Below, one piece after another: positions 9,185-17,372 of a stretch of DNA of 39,327 nt. The translations under genes were made by a program, and so were the position numbers. Numbering within the stretch: position 1 is the stretch's first letter; the number at the start of each line of letters is the position of its first letter. Below the pieces are notes generated by a model, which saw only the letters and a program-made list of their open reading frames with translations, was not told the DNA's origin and did not search any database. The DNA is from Deltaproteobacteria bacterium (lineage in GTDB: Bacteria; Desulfobacterota; Desulfobacteria; Desulfobacterales; JAFDCJ01), in NCBI GenBank assembly GCA_024277475.1, contig JAJRVC010000727.1, positions 1 to 39,327 on the forward strand. The letters are read 5' to 3'.

Positions 9185-9973
9185 TTAAACATGCCCATGC
9201 ATATTACAAAGTATATGTTGATTCATGCCGCCGTCGCAGGGAATGTTGGCGCCCCTGATCCAGCCGCTTCCATCACTGCACATAAAAGCGATGACCGGTG
9301 CAATATCTTCCGGTCGCCCCGGACGATCCATGACTTTCGCATCTTCTTTGGCACGTTCGCCCAAGGTTTCCAGAAAGTCTGGCAGAATCGGTGTTTCTAC
9401 CGGACCAGGGCTGACGCAATTTATCCGGATGCCACGATCACGCCAGGTCCAGCGGTTCATCATGGTCCATACGATGAGGGCCTCTTTGCTAAAGAAATAG
9501 GAGCGCCCGCCCTCGTTCCCTATGCCATTTTCGTCACAGAAAGCCTCTACCGCATTAAAATCCCTGAGCACCAGGAAGGCCTTGATTTGCTCACCGGCCT
9601 GGGGCCAGCCAAAACCGGCCAAAGATGCCACGTTAACGATGGACGCATTGTCATTCAACTTCCCGATCATCAACTCGGTGAGATGCCTGAGTCCAAGGAA
9701 ATTGACCTTCAGTACATCCACCCGATCTTTTGTCGGCGGCAGGCCGGCAATGTTGCACAGCGCATCGATTCCGCTCGGAACCGCTTCAACTGCTCCTGCA
9801 ATTGAGTCAGGATGACCAAGATCAGCCTTGATGTATAGGTCGGCATTTTCCTTTGGCTCGTTACGATCAACGCCGATAACCATTGCACCCTGTGCTTTGA
9901 GCGTTTTTGCAGTCTCCGCACCGATGCCCGAAGCCGCGCCCGTGACGACAATTTTTTTATTTTCTAAGGACAT
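9185..9973 (-). CDS. Short-chain dehydrogenase (3-alpha-HSD / coniferyl-alcohol dehydrogenase-like)
   Basis: A classical SDR of 262 residues, starting at ATG 9973 with GGAGG upstream; the open frame reaches 10075 but has no better start. It shows the NAD-binding TGAASGIG (about residues 11-18), the structural NIAG, the catalytic serine in NVASLAG, the YxxxK pair in SYFFSKEA, and the SPGPVETP turn. The insert before the active tyrosine (about FLVLRDFNAVEAFCDENGI) resembles the 3-alpha-hydroxysteroid / coniferyl-alcohol dehydrogenase subgroup. Such enzymes interconvert alcohols and carbonyls, so it could supply or consume the aldehyde of the adjacent AOR. The ending is rich in His and Cys. Substrate unknown. 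Confidence 0.85.
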   Translation of the reverse strand: MSLENKKIVVTGAASGIGAETAKTLKAQGAMVIGVDRNEPKENADLYIKADLGHPDSIAGAVEAVPSGIDALCNIAGLPPTKDRVDVLKVNFLGLRHLTELMIGKLNDNASIVNVASLAGFGWPQAGEQIKAFLVLRDFNAVEAFCDENGIGNEGGRSYFFSKEALIVWTMMNRWTWRDRGIRINCVSPGPVETPILPDFLETLGERAKEDAKVMDRPGRPEDIAPVIAFMCSDGSGWIRGANIPCDGGMNQHILCNMHGHV

Positions 9974-9998
9974 AGTTCCCTCCTTTGCGTTCGCATTC

Positions 9999-10035
9999 AG
10001 ATATCGTTGATTGGTTAAGTGGTTGTAAATATGGA
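9999..10035 (+). repeat. Dispersed repeat, pair of 14959-15010
   Basis: The segment from AGATATCGTTG to AAATATGGA reappears inverted at 14959-15010, upstream of pylC. That copy carries one extra internal unit built on TTGGTGATTAGTTG. Both contain GGTTAAGTGGTT. These look like small dispersed intergenic repeats; no gene function is implied. Confidence 0.55.
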
Positions 10036-10179
10036 AACGCTTCGCTAAATCTTTTTTAAAACGGACAGAATACATTCATTGGACATTCGATGTTCGCGTT
10101 TTCACCAGTCTATTTTTCGATGGATTAGATCGGCCTTTTTGGGGCCAGCGGCTGGACAGACAACCGAAACCTGAAAACT

Positions 10180-10470
10180 TTATCCCCCTCCCACCGGGGG
10201 TAATATCAATATCTCATCACCATCTTGTAGCACGGTCTCCATATTTTGCAACAAACTGATGCTGCGTCCGTTTACCATCAACCCGATGTGGGAAAGCAGC
10301 TTAGAACCATCCGGTTCAAACAATCGGATTACCAGTTCATCTCCCCAGGTGTTGGTTAATTCTTTGATAAAATGGCCGATAGTACTGCCCTCGGCCAGAG
10401 ACACTTCAAAGCGTCCCCGGCCGAAAATCTTTGTAAATTCCAGTATGGTACGAACATTTACCCGGATCAA
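10180..10470 (-). CDS. MoaD/ThiS-family ubiquitin-like sulfur carrier
   Basis: The protein ends in the diagnostic GGG tail (ILPPVGGG) and has the beta-grasp pattern with IGLMVNGRSI and the DGDEILILPP ending. MoaD-type carriers are activated on the terminal glycine and hand sulfur to the pterin cofactor. I choose TTG at 10470 because GAGGAG lies six bases upstream, giving 96 residues; the frame could begin at ATG 10527, but that stretch overlaps 8-bp tandem repeats and is not family-like. It is the first gene of the train that contains the AOR, so a dedicated carrier for the tungstopterin is the natural inference. MoaD-like paralogues near AOR genes are known in anaerobes. Confidence 0.8.
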   Translation of the reverse strand: MIRVNVRTILEFTKIFGRGRFEVSLAEGSTIGHFIKELTNTWGDELVIRLFEPDGSKLLSHIGLMVNGRSISLLQNMETVLQDGDEILILPPVGGG

Positions 10471-10511
10471 CGCCACCTCCTCACTACAAGTTAGTTCGCT
10501 TCGCTCACAAT

Positions 10512-10543
10512 TGGAACGATGGAACAATGGAATACTGGAATAA
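10512..10543 (+). repeat. Four tandem 8-bp units (TGGAAYRM)
   Basis: TGGAACGA, TGGAACAA, TGGAATAC and TGGAATAA follow one another exactly, just upstream of the MoaD-like gene. This microsatellite could vary in copy number by slippage. The rest of 10544-10666 shows no gene. Confidence 0.75.
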
Positions 10544-10666
10544 TGAGTTCTGGGATGACAATAAATTAATTGCTTTCATACTTGTAATAACCGCGAGCAA
10601 CGCGGTAGCGCGCCACCTGCTGTCCGCCCAACCACAGCTGCAGTATTTTGGAGTCTCTTAAATATT

Positions 10667-11421
10667 GACGGTTTCGTAAAAAGTCAATAAAGGCCTATAT
10701 AGTTGAAAAAACTTTAAAAACAGACAAAATACTTCTTGCTTAATCTTCTGCTATGTGATAGGAAAACTCTAAAATAACAGAAGGTTAAGGGCAAAATCAT
10801 GATCAAAGTGAATAATCCGAATCAGCTTAACATTTTCGACCCCTGGGCTTTTGTTACGCCCAAAAGACGGCAGATGCTTGATGCCGGATGGCCGGGCTTA
10901 TTTCGTGAGCACATCCTGCCCTCAATTCCTGTCAATAAGGTCAGCAAGTATTTTAATGCCACATTTGGCCGACCGACCAAGGAACTTTATTCCATGCTCG
11001 GCGCTCTTATTCTGCAGCAGACTTTCGATCTCACCGACGAAGAAACAATACAACAATACGCCTTTAATATTCAATGGCATTATTCGCTGAATATCAGCGA
11101 AGAGTCGGATAACGCCAAATACATTTCATTAAAAACATTATGGAATGATCGAAACATCGTTGCACAAAACGATCTTGAGCACGACATTTTCAATGCCGGC
11201 ACAGCCAAGCTGGCACAAGCTTTCAACGTCAATATCGACCAACAGCGCATCGATTCGGTGCATATCAAATCCAATATGCGGCGTCTGGGTCGAATCGGCA
11301 TCTTTTCCAAAGCATTCATACGTTTCTAGTGAATTTGAAACGAGGCAATCAAGGGCAATTTGACACCATAGATGAAAAAGTTGTCGATAGATATCTTACC
11401 CAAAAAGGAATTAAATGCTAA
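10667..11421 (+). mobile_element. Truncated IS1182-like insertion sequence
   Basis: The left end is GACGGTTTCGTAAAAAGTC at 10667-10685, 16 of 19 bases identical to the MITE end. A 113-bp leader and a broken transposase gene follow. Sequence similar to AOR begins at about 11422, so the right half and right end are missing. No target-site duplication can be paired. Confidence 0.75.
10799..11421 (+). pseudogene. IS1182-family transposase, frameshifted and truncated
   Basis: The first 176 residues (10799-11329) match the N-terminal part of IS1182/DUF772-type DDE transposases: LNIFDPWAFVTPKRR, then LYSMLGALILQQTFDLTDEE and SNMRRLGRIGIF. The frame ends in TAG, but the family sequence continues in another frame from about 11323 (FLVNLKRGNQGQFDTIDEK, later VDRYL) to TAA at 11421, showing a one-base frameshift near 11320. 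The catalytic C-terminal half is absent. The stop is not a readthrough candidate, because TGA follows directly in the same frame. The protein cannot be active. Confidence 0.85.
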
Positions 11422-12577
11422 CATTGATCCCCCTATCCCCGAAAATAAGCTTATAATGTCCATAGGTGTGCTTGGCGGTACTCGGCTACAGGGTTTCTCT
11501 AAATGGGCTGTTAGCTCAAAAAGCCCCTTGACCGGCACCATCTTTCGTTCCATAACAGGCGGAAATTTTGGCGTCCGGATGAAGCACGCAGGATATGACC
11601 TGATTATTATAGAGGGTAAAGCCCAGACGCCTTCTTATGTTCATACTGATGATGATGGTGTTCACTTCATCGATGCGAAAAGCCTGTTAGGACTTGATGC
11701 CCGGGCCCTGCAACTAAAACTAAAAGAAAGACATGGGGCACATACAGAGGCGGCATGCATTGGTATTGCCGGTGAGAGACTCATCCGATATGCAGTCATC
11801 ACCTCGGGTGAACGAACAGCAGCGCGGGGAGGAATGGGGACGGTGATGGGAGCTAAAAATATAAAGGCTGTCTCTATAAATTTATCATTCAAAAAAATTG
11901 TTCCTTTCGATAGAGCCAGATTTGAAAGTCTGGTGAAGAAGCAGGTCAACATCTTAAAGGTTCATCCTCGCAGAAAAGATCTGGCGACCATTGGAACTCC
12001 ATACATAACCACGGCAGCGGATACGTTGGGAATTTTACCTACAAAGAACTTCCAAAAGGGAAGCATACAGAATGTTGGAGGGAGCCATATGTACGGCCGA
12101 CCCCGGAATGAACTCACAGGTGAAGTGGATACTTTTACAGAGGAGGGGAAAGGCGAGTCAATTGCACAAGTCCAAAAAGAACAGGCATTGGAGGATTCTC
12201 TTATCGCCTGCACGTTTGGTAATTCTGAGCTGGATCCACAAGCTTACTCGGAACTGCTTAGCTCTGCAACGGGAATTGAGGATTTCGCGAATGTAGACAA
12301 TCTATTCAAGGTAGGTGAACGAATTATTTGTCTGGAAAGATGTTTCAATGTGCGAGATGGATTTAGACGAAAAGACGATTGCCTCCCCAAACGTATGACT
12401 TCGGAACCATTGATAAGCACCGGGCCATCCAATGGTCAGGTTGTGATGAACATAGATAGACTTCTGGATGAATACTATAAAGCACTTGGGTATTCGAAAA
12501 ATGGAGTGCCAACAATTGATAAAATAGAAAACTTGAGATTAAAAGAGGTAATAAAAACCCTCTCCCCCACCCAATAG
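11422..12577 (+). pseudogene. AOR pseudogene lacking its start and middle
   Basis: This is homologous to the 7119-8990 product but diverged. It starts at the equivalent of residue ~54 (PENKLIM, next to the IS remnant), covers KSPLTG, GAKNIKAV and GILPTKNF, then jumps from about residue 285 to about 470: the segment with the three N-terminal cluster cysteines and the DxxGLD pterin motif is gone, while the join stays in frame. The C-terminal part runs to the end (RLLDEYYKALG, GVPT). The open frame from 11372 is therefore chance plus remnant. It ends TAG-TAG-TAA. It is on the opposite strand to the intact AOR and is too diverged to be a recent copy of it. Confidence 0.88.
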
Positions 12578-12595
12578 TAGTAAATAGTAGTAAAA
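12565..12595 (+). repeat. Tandem AATAGTAGTA at a recombination join
   Basis: AATAGTAGTA occurs twice in a row at 12573-12592, exactly between the end of the AOR pseudogene and the RDH-like fragment. It may mark a repair joint. Confidence 0.5.
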
Positions 12596-12624
12596 GATGG
12601 CAATTTTAATTAAACTGAATCGAT

Positions 12625-12968
12625 TGGTTGTCACCGCACTCAGTCTTATCCTGGGGCCAAACTCTTTGGTCATCAGATACCCGAGGCGGCCGACCTCTCC
12701 CAGTCCGGCATTGACGGCCAGTGGCGGTAAAATAGCCGTGTAATGACGAAGGTGGTTGGCAGTCGCCTCATACCCCAGGTTGGCGATGAAGGCGGCAAGC
12801 TGAGTGGGAATATAGGCGCCTTTGGCATAATTTTTCATGCTTTCCATGACGGAGGGAGTATGAGGGGTGGAACCGATCATATCCAATGACATCTCTTCGG
12901 CCACAACAACGGCGTATTTGTGGTCAGTGGGGATATCCCGGCCCCAATCCTGCCAGTTCTCATGGATA
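12625..12968 (-). pseudogene. Fragment of the membrane RDH-like gene
   Basis: About 344 bases are close to 90% identical by eye to 5990-6334 of the intact RDH-like gene. They encode its central part from HENWQDWG through ANHLRHYTAILPP to RLSAVTTN. The membrane part and both iron-sulfur motifs are missing. The surrounding open frame (12539-13087) reads into unrelated sequence at both ends and is not a gene. The fragment converges with the AOR pseudogene, whereas the intact pair is co-directional, so at least one inversion or independent insertion occurred. Confidence 0.9.
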
Positions 12969-13010
12969 AACAAAAGCTCTGGTGATGTCAAAAAAAATCT
13001 GCGGATGGCC

Positions 13011-14543
13011 TTACAGCAGGGCCGGCGCAAAAAAGGGCGCATGGTTGGAGGTAAACACCGGTGGGTCGTTGCGGAGGATAGGGGCAATCGCCTTGTGCCG
13101 TCTGAATTTGTTGTCTAAAAACCTTCGAATGTGCTGCCGATGCCAACCCGTAGGATGCTTGAAGCGGCGGTAAAGAAACAGGTCAGCTGTATCCAGAGGC
13201 GTCGTATCCAGTACAGCCGTCTGGGGACCGAAGGCCGGCAGGTTGAATATGGCCAGATTTAGAAAAGAAATGGAGTTGCTGTATTTCACCGTAAAATCGA
13301 GCGTCTTTGCCGCATCCGCTGCGGTCTCCCAGGGGGTGCCGAAAAGCAGGTAAACGTAAGTGGCAATCCCCACCTGTTTCAGATTTACCAGTGCCTTTTG
13401 TGCGATCTCCAGACGGATGCCTTTGCTGAAACCATCCAGCACTTTCTGTGAACCGGACTCCAGACCGATTTGTAGCATTGCACAGCCGGATCGTTTTAAT
13501 GCCTCACAAAAATCCGGGTCCGCCAAATGCCGTGTAATCCGCACGAAACCATACCATGGCACAGCGCAGGGTTCCCGGCATAGGGCTTTTAACAACGCCG
13601 GACTCAAGGCGTTGTCCGTAAAATGCACCAGGGCCGGCCGCCCTGTTTGTATCTGGAATTTGAGTTGTGAAACGACCCGTGGGGATGCAATTGGACGGTA
13701 GGGGTTTGCCTCCGCCTGCTCCGGGCAGAAAGAGCAGCGACGCCAGTAGCAACCGCTGGAGGCGCTGTAGGGCATAATAAATCCGGGTGATAAATATGGC
13801 AGCGACAAAAATTTATTAAAATCGGAGATGTCCGATCCGACAGTATATTCCATATCTAGTATAGATAAAAGCGCCGCCTCCCCTTCTCCGGCCACCAGCC
13901 TGTCGATAATTCCTTCAAAGGGGTTTCTCCATCCCGGCCGTCTCATCCACGAGGTGACCAGCCCGCCGCCTAAAATAATAGGAACCGTCGGATCAAGCCT
14001 CCTTAAGGTTCCGATCATAGCAAAAGCGCACAGGGCCTGACTTAGAAAATTCAGCGAAAAACCGGCCAACCGGGGGCGATCATCGTCCAAGGCTTCACCC
14101 AGCCGTTTTTCAAAATAGGGGAAAAACAGATTTTTTTCCGGAAACTCAAATGCACGGATCAGATCACCGCTCTTCACGGGAGAAAGATTACGGTCCTGAT
14201 AATTGGCAAGACTCACTTCACTGCTCCCGGATCGGCCCTGCATTGCCAACACCCGGTTCATCTCAAAAACAGCCTGTTTGTAACGATCCAAATTTCGATA
14301 CACCGCCGGCTGCCTCAAAACCTCCAAATTGCGTTCGACCCGGGCGACGGCCCGTCGGGTCCACGTATCTCGGGCTTCGAGGGGTTGCTGACTGAGAAAT
14401 AGAAGCCCTTCCAGATTGGCGTCGATGATTTCGTATTCAACACCGTGCCGTTTCAGCGCCCCGGCCAGTCTGGCAATACCCGGCGGCGCCTCACAGGGCC
14501 TGACGACCGGTGGATGGATCAATAAAATTTTATTTGTTTTCAC
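13011..14543 (-). CDS. B12-binding-type radical SAM protein
   Basis: The 510-residue protein starts at GTG 14543. Its N-terminus (KILLIHPPVVRP, then GIARLAGALKRHG) has the B12-binding-domain fold start, and VPIILGGGLVTS fits the domain's later part. The radical SAM cluster is CYWRRCSFC at about residue 265, a CX4CX2C spacing seen in some members; IGLESGSQKVLDGFSKGI and YLLFGTPWET are typical TIM-barrel segments. Members methylate or rearrange unactivated carbons using SAM with or without cobalamin. No peptide substrate or pathway partner lies beside it. It is divergent from pylC, separated by 514 bp, and is not PylB: it is too long and has the wrong domains. Function unknown. Confidence 0.82.
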   Translation of the reverse strand: MKTNKILLIHPPVVRPCEAPPGIARLAGALKRHGVEYEIIDANLEGLLFLSQQPLEARDTWTRRAVARVERNLEVLRQPAVYRNLDRYKQAVFEMNRVLAMQGRSGSSEVSLANYQDRNLSPVKSGDLIRAFEFPEKNLFFPYFEKRLGEALDDDRPRLAGFSLNFLSQALCAFAMIGTLRRLDPTVPIILGGGLVTSWMRRPGWRNPFEGIIDRLVAGEGEAALLSILDMEYTVGSDISDFNKFLSLPYLSPGFIMPYSASSGCYWRRCSFCPEQAEANPYRPIASPRVVSQLKFQIQTGRPALVHFTDNALSPALLKALCREPCAVPWYGFVRITRHLADPDFCEALKRSGCAMLQIGLESGSQKVLDGFSKGIRLEIAQKALVNLKQVGIATYVYLLFGTPWETAADAAKTLDFTVKYSNSISFLNLAIFNLPAFGPQTAVLDTTPLDTADLFLYRRFKHPTGWHRQHIRRFLDNKFRRHKAIAPILRNDPPVFTSNHAPFFAPALL

Positions 14544-15057
14544 ACGAAAAGCATCCCGAAGGTTTCAAAAAGTTTAGACTTTATATTTCTTTTTTTATGC
14601 TGTCTTTGTCTTTAACCCTCAACGTTAAACCCCGCTTGTGGGGTCGATTTGTCCCGCCGTAGCTTGAACAGCGAAATCGGAGGCCCGAAAGGCGGAGCCC
14701 CAAACCTTTGAACGGTTTCCATTTTTTTTATACCATGGGGCTGAATTGTATACAACTGGTGATGTTAATGACAAAACGCACGCACAATTACATTGATTTT
14801 CCTGTTGTGATGGCGTATTTTTTGTTTAATAAAACAGAAAGCAGATGACACTCTTGGTAGTCTCATGCAACGTCTCCGATACTTGAAAGTCAGGGATGCA
14901 AAGCAGCCACGACAGAAAAATATCAGGTTTGGATACAAATCTAACATAATGGCATAAATCCGTATTTATAACCACTTAACCAAGCAACTAATCACCAAGC
15001 AACGATATCTCACAATATGGATATACGCCATATTCGCAAAATAGGGGTTAACATCGC
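14544..15057. other. 514-bp divergent intergenic region, no gene seen
   Basis: It lies between the radical SAM gene and pylC. It holds CCCC-GCTTGT-GGGG near 14632-14645, a CGATTT/AAATCG pairing across 14643-14680, a GC-rich stretch to about 14702, and the dispersed repeat 14959-15010. A 60-codon frame at 14765-14947 on the minus strand has no family resemblance and I leave it out. I looked for tRNA-Pyl (a CTA anticodon in a CTCTAAA context) here and found none. Confidence 0.6.
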
Positions 15058-16215
15058 ATGATAGTTGCCGTCGTGGGTGGAAATCTTCAAGGCGTTGAGG
15101 CGACCTATCTTGCCCGCAAGGCCGGCTGGGAAGTCATTTTAATTGATAAGAACCCGGATGCTCCCGCCTCGGGCATGTGTGACTATTTCATTAAGGGGGA
15201 TATAACCGATGCAGGAAGTCATTGCGGCATATTGCAGCAGGCAGATATTATTATACCAGCCCTGGAAAACTTTTCGGCTTTGAACATCCTTCAGCAAAAA
15301 TCCCGCAAAACCGGAACCCCCCTCGCCTTTGATCCACATGCCTATGCAATGACATCTTCCAAGCTGCAGTCCAATCAACTTTTTTCCAGCTTGGATATTG
15401 CAACACCTAAGCCCTATCCGGAGTGCAAATTTCCCGTCATCGCCAAGCCGGATGCAAGCAGCGGCAGCCGTGGAATCCACATCTTTAAAGATAACAGTGG
15501 ACTCAATAATTTTATCTTGCCAACCAAAAGCATGAATTCATGGGTGATCCAGGAATTTGTTTCCGGCCCTTCCTATTCGCTGGAAGTGATCGGTTCGCCT
15601 GGAAACTATCATACGTTAACAGTGACCGACCTTTTAATGGATGCACAATTTGATTGTAAACGGGTTACGGTACCGACCGGGCTTTCAAGCGTTTTTAGAG
15701 GACAATTTGAGAAAATTTCCCTCCTGATTGCTGAAAAAATCGGGTTAACGGGAATTATGGATGTGGAAATCATTGAACATGGAGGCAGGTTGAAAGTGCT
15801 GGAGATCGATGCCCGACTGCCCAGCCAGACGCCTGCAGCTGTTTTCTGGTCAACGGGGATCAATATGGTTGCGTTGCTCGGCGAACTCTACCTAAACGGA
15901 AAAATTAAAACAAAACCGGATGTAAATCCATCTATGGCTGTCATTTACGAACATCTCAACGTGTCGCAAGAAAAAATTGAGGTTGCGGGAGAACATATTA
16001 TAAGCCATGCCGGCCCACTGTCCTGCCATCAGGATTTTTTTGGTGCGGATGAAGCCATCACAAATTATCAGCCCGATCGGAAAAGCTGGACAGCAACCAT
16101 GATTTATACTGGAAACGATATCAGTACCGTGCAACAAAAAAGAGAAACAACACTGGAAAATATTCGGAGAAAACATAAGGGCGCCATTATCCGGGATACC
16201 GTTCCCGCTGTTTAA
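15058..16215 (+). CDS. pylC: 3-methylornithine--L-lysine ligase (PylC)
   Basis: PylC joins the alpha-carboxyl of 3-methylornithine to the epsilon-amine of lysine with ATP, the second step of pyrrolysine synthesis. The 385-residue protein has the PylC form: MIVAVVGGNLQGVEATYLARKAGW at its start, an ATP-grasp domain (FPVIAKPDASSGSRGIHIF about 124-142; WVIQEFVSGPSYSLEVIG), and the metal-binding end (GIMDVEIIEHGG and LEIDARLPSQTPA about 253-265). Carboxylase-like ligases are the nearest alternative, but pylD next door settles the call. The ATG has only AGGGG 12 bases upstream. pylB, which normally precedes it, is not in the window. Confidence 0.93.
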   Translation: MIVAVVGGNLQGVEATYLARKAGWEVILIDKNPDAPASGMCDYFIKGDITDAGSHCGILQQADIIIPALENFSALNILQQKSRKTGTPLAFDPHAYAMTSSKLQSNQLFSSLDIATPKPYPECKFPVIAKPDASSGSRGIHIFKDNSGLNNFILPTKSMNSWVIQEFVSGPSYSLEVIGSPGNYHTLTVTDLLMDAQFDCKRVTVPTGLSSVFRGQFEKISLLIAEKIGLTGIMDVEIIEHGGRLKVLEIDARLPSQTPAAVFWSTGINMVALLGELYLNGKIKTKPDVNPSMAVIYEHLNVSQEKIEVAGEHIISHAGPLSCHQDFFGADEAITNYQPDRKSWTATMIYTGNDISTVQQKRETTLENIRRKHKGAIIRDTVPAV

Positions 16216-16334
16216 ACTCAATTCATAAGCCGCCGGCATCGACAGATTTGCACCCGTCAAGCATGCCCTCGCGGCAATGGTAGAGCCTTTTAAATTATCA
16301 TCCCGACAGGTCGGGGTGGTTTATGAATTGAGTT
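16215..16334. repeat. Inverted-repeat element between pylC and pylD
   Basis: Fourteen-base perfect inverted repeats AACTCAATTCATAA (16215-16228) and TTATGAATTGAGTT (16321-16334) bracket 92 bp. Inside is a second hairpin, CCCGAC-AG-GTCGGG, at 16302-16315. The left arm begins at the last base of the pylC stop codon. It could be an inserted mini-element, or an RNA structure that tunes pylD expression. No reading frame is seen. Confidence 0.7.
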
Positions 16335-16351
16335 ATTAAAGGAAACCACCC

Positions 16352-17212
16352 GTGACACGTTTGCAAAGCAATGATATAGCGGGCATACCTCTGAATCTTA
16401 ACGCTTTTGATGATGAGTTGCAGTCTAAAACCGGCCATACCCTAAAGCAACTGGCCTGCAAGGCAGTGGGAATCGGAGAAACCGCTGCCGGCATGGTCAT
16501 AACAGACTGCAATGTCAGCGTCATCCCGACGACCTGCGGTCAGGGTGTCATTCCAGGCTTTTCAGAAACAATTTCCAAAATTGCAGCCCATCTCGGCTTC
16601 CGCGCGGCGGTTAGTTTGTCAACCGATGTCGCCGGTCTGGCGGAAGCTATTGAAAAACAAACCGACATTGTTTTGATGGCGGATGATCATCGCTTTATCG
16701 CCATTTATCTGCCAACCGGCTGTCTGGCTGACAACAGCGCAGCCACCGGCAAGGGATTTGCAACCGGCCTTGACCTGATGGCCGGCAATATAGAGGGCAG
16801 AAGGGTCTTGGTCCTGGGTGCCGGTCCGGTCGGCAGAAGTGCAGCTCAAGCCCTGTTGTTACGGGGCGCCGAAGTGTCGGTATATGACATTTCCCGGCAA
16901 CTGTGCCTTGACCTGGCCTGGGACATGCAAAACGTGCATCACCGGGATATCCATATTGCAAAAAACCTGAAACAGGCCCTGCTGGCCCACCGGTACTTGA
17001 TCGATGCCACGCCCATGCCGGATTTTATCAATGCGGATTTTATTTCTCAGGCTACTATCGTTACAGCGCCCGGAGTTCCTGTCGGCCTTACCGCCCAAGC
17101 AATAAAAAAAATAGATAATCGTCTGCTGCATGATTGCCTGCGGATTGGTGTAGCGACCATGTTGCTGGAATTGGTTCAACATGTCGTTAGAAAAAATGCA
17201 CTAAGGGCCTAA
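16352..17212 (+). CDS. pylD: Pyrrolysine synthase (PylD)
   Basis: PylD oxidises L-lysine-N6-3R-methyl-D-ornithine with NAD and the product cyclises to pyrrolysine. The protein is 286 residues, starting at GTG 16352 with AAAGGA nine bases upstream. It shows the N-terminal PylD pattern (MTRLQSNDIAGI), the VIPTTCGQGVIPGF segment near residues 57-70, and the Rossmann motif VLVLGAGPVGRSAAQ about 151-165, ending in DCLRIGVATML. It follows pylC after 136 bp, longer than the tight spacing usual in pyl operons, and the gap contains an inverted-repeat element. The key motifs are intact, so it looks functional. Confidence 0.93.
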   Translation: MTRLQSNDIAGIPLNLNAFDDELQSKTGHTLKQLACKAVGIGETAAGMVITDCNVSVIPTTCGQGVIPGFSETISKIAAHLGFRAAVSLSTDVAGLAEAIEKQTDIVLMADDHRFIAIYLPTGCLADNSAATGKGFATGLDLMAGNIEGRRVLVLGAGPVGRSAAQALLLRGAEVSVYDISRQLCLDLAWDMQNVHHRDIHIAKNLKQALLAHRYLIDATPMPDFINADFISQATIVTAPGVPVGLTAQAIKKIDNRLLHDCLRIGVATMLLELVQHVVRKNALRA

Positions 17213-17219
17213 AATAGCC

Positions 17220-17247
17220 TTGATTTTTGTAAAAATGATGTTATTAT
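17220..17247 (+). promoter_or_regulatory. Candidate sigma-70 promoter of the cold-shock gene
   Basis: TTGATT (17220-17225), a 16-base spacer and TATTAT (17242-17247) match the two boxes well. Transcription from about 17254 would leave a leader of nearly 120 nt, the kind of long leader that acts as a cold sensor in cspA-type genes. Inferred from sequence only. Confidence 0.5.
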
Positions 17248-17372
17248 CTGGATACTCAATAAAGGTTTGCTCTTAATTGGCGAGCCGGTTTCGTTCTAAA
17301 GGAAAGATCCATCTGTCATTCGGCACCTGAAGTATGGGACTATGAGAAATTTTTTGAAAGGAGGATGTCACC

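Noticed and set aside
10763..10775. CTCTAAA as a tRNA-Pyl anticodon loop.
   Set aside because: No tRNA stems can be folded around it; it lies in the IS leader.
11327..11335. Transposase TAG as a pyrrolysine readthrough site.
   Set aside because: The next codon in that frame is TGA. The family sequence continues in another frame, so this is a frameshift, not readthrough.
12539..13087. 182-codon open frame as a gene.
   Set aside because: Only the middle is RDH-like; both ends are unrelated sequence and there is no credible start.
13011..14543. Radical SAM protein as PylB.
   Set aside because: PylB is about 350 residues without a B12 domain; this is 510 residues, on the opposite strand, with a CX4CX2C cluster.
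14625..14705. Structured ncRNA or riboswitch upstream of pylC.
   Set aside because: Some pairing is visible, but it matches no class I know and could be a dispersed GC-rich repeat.
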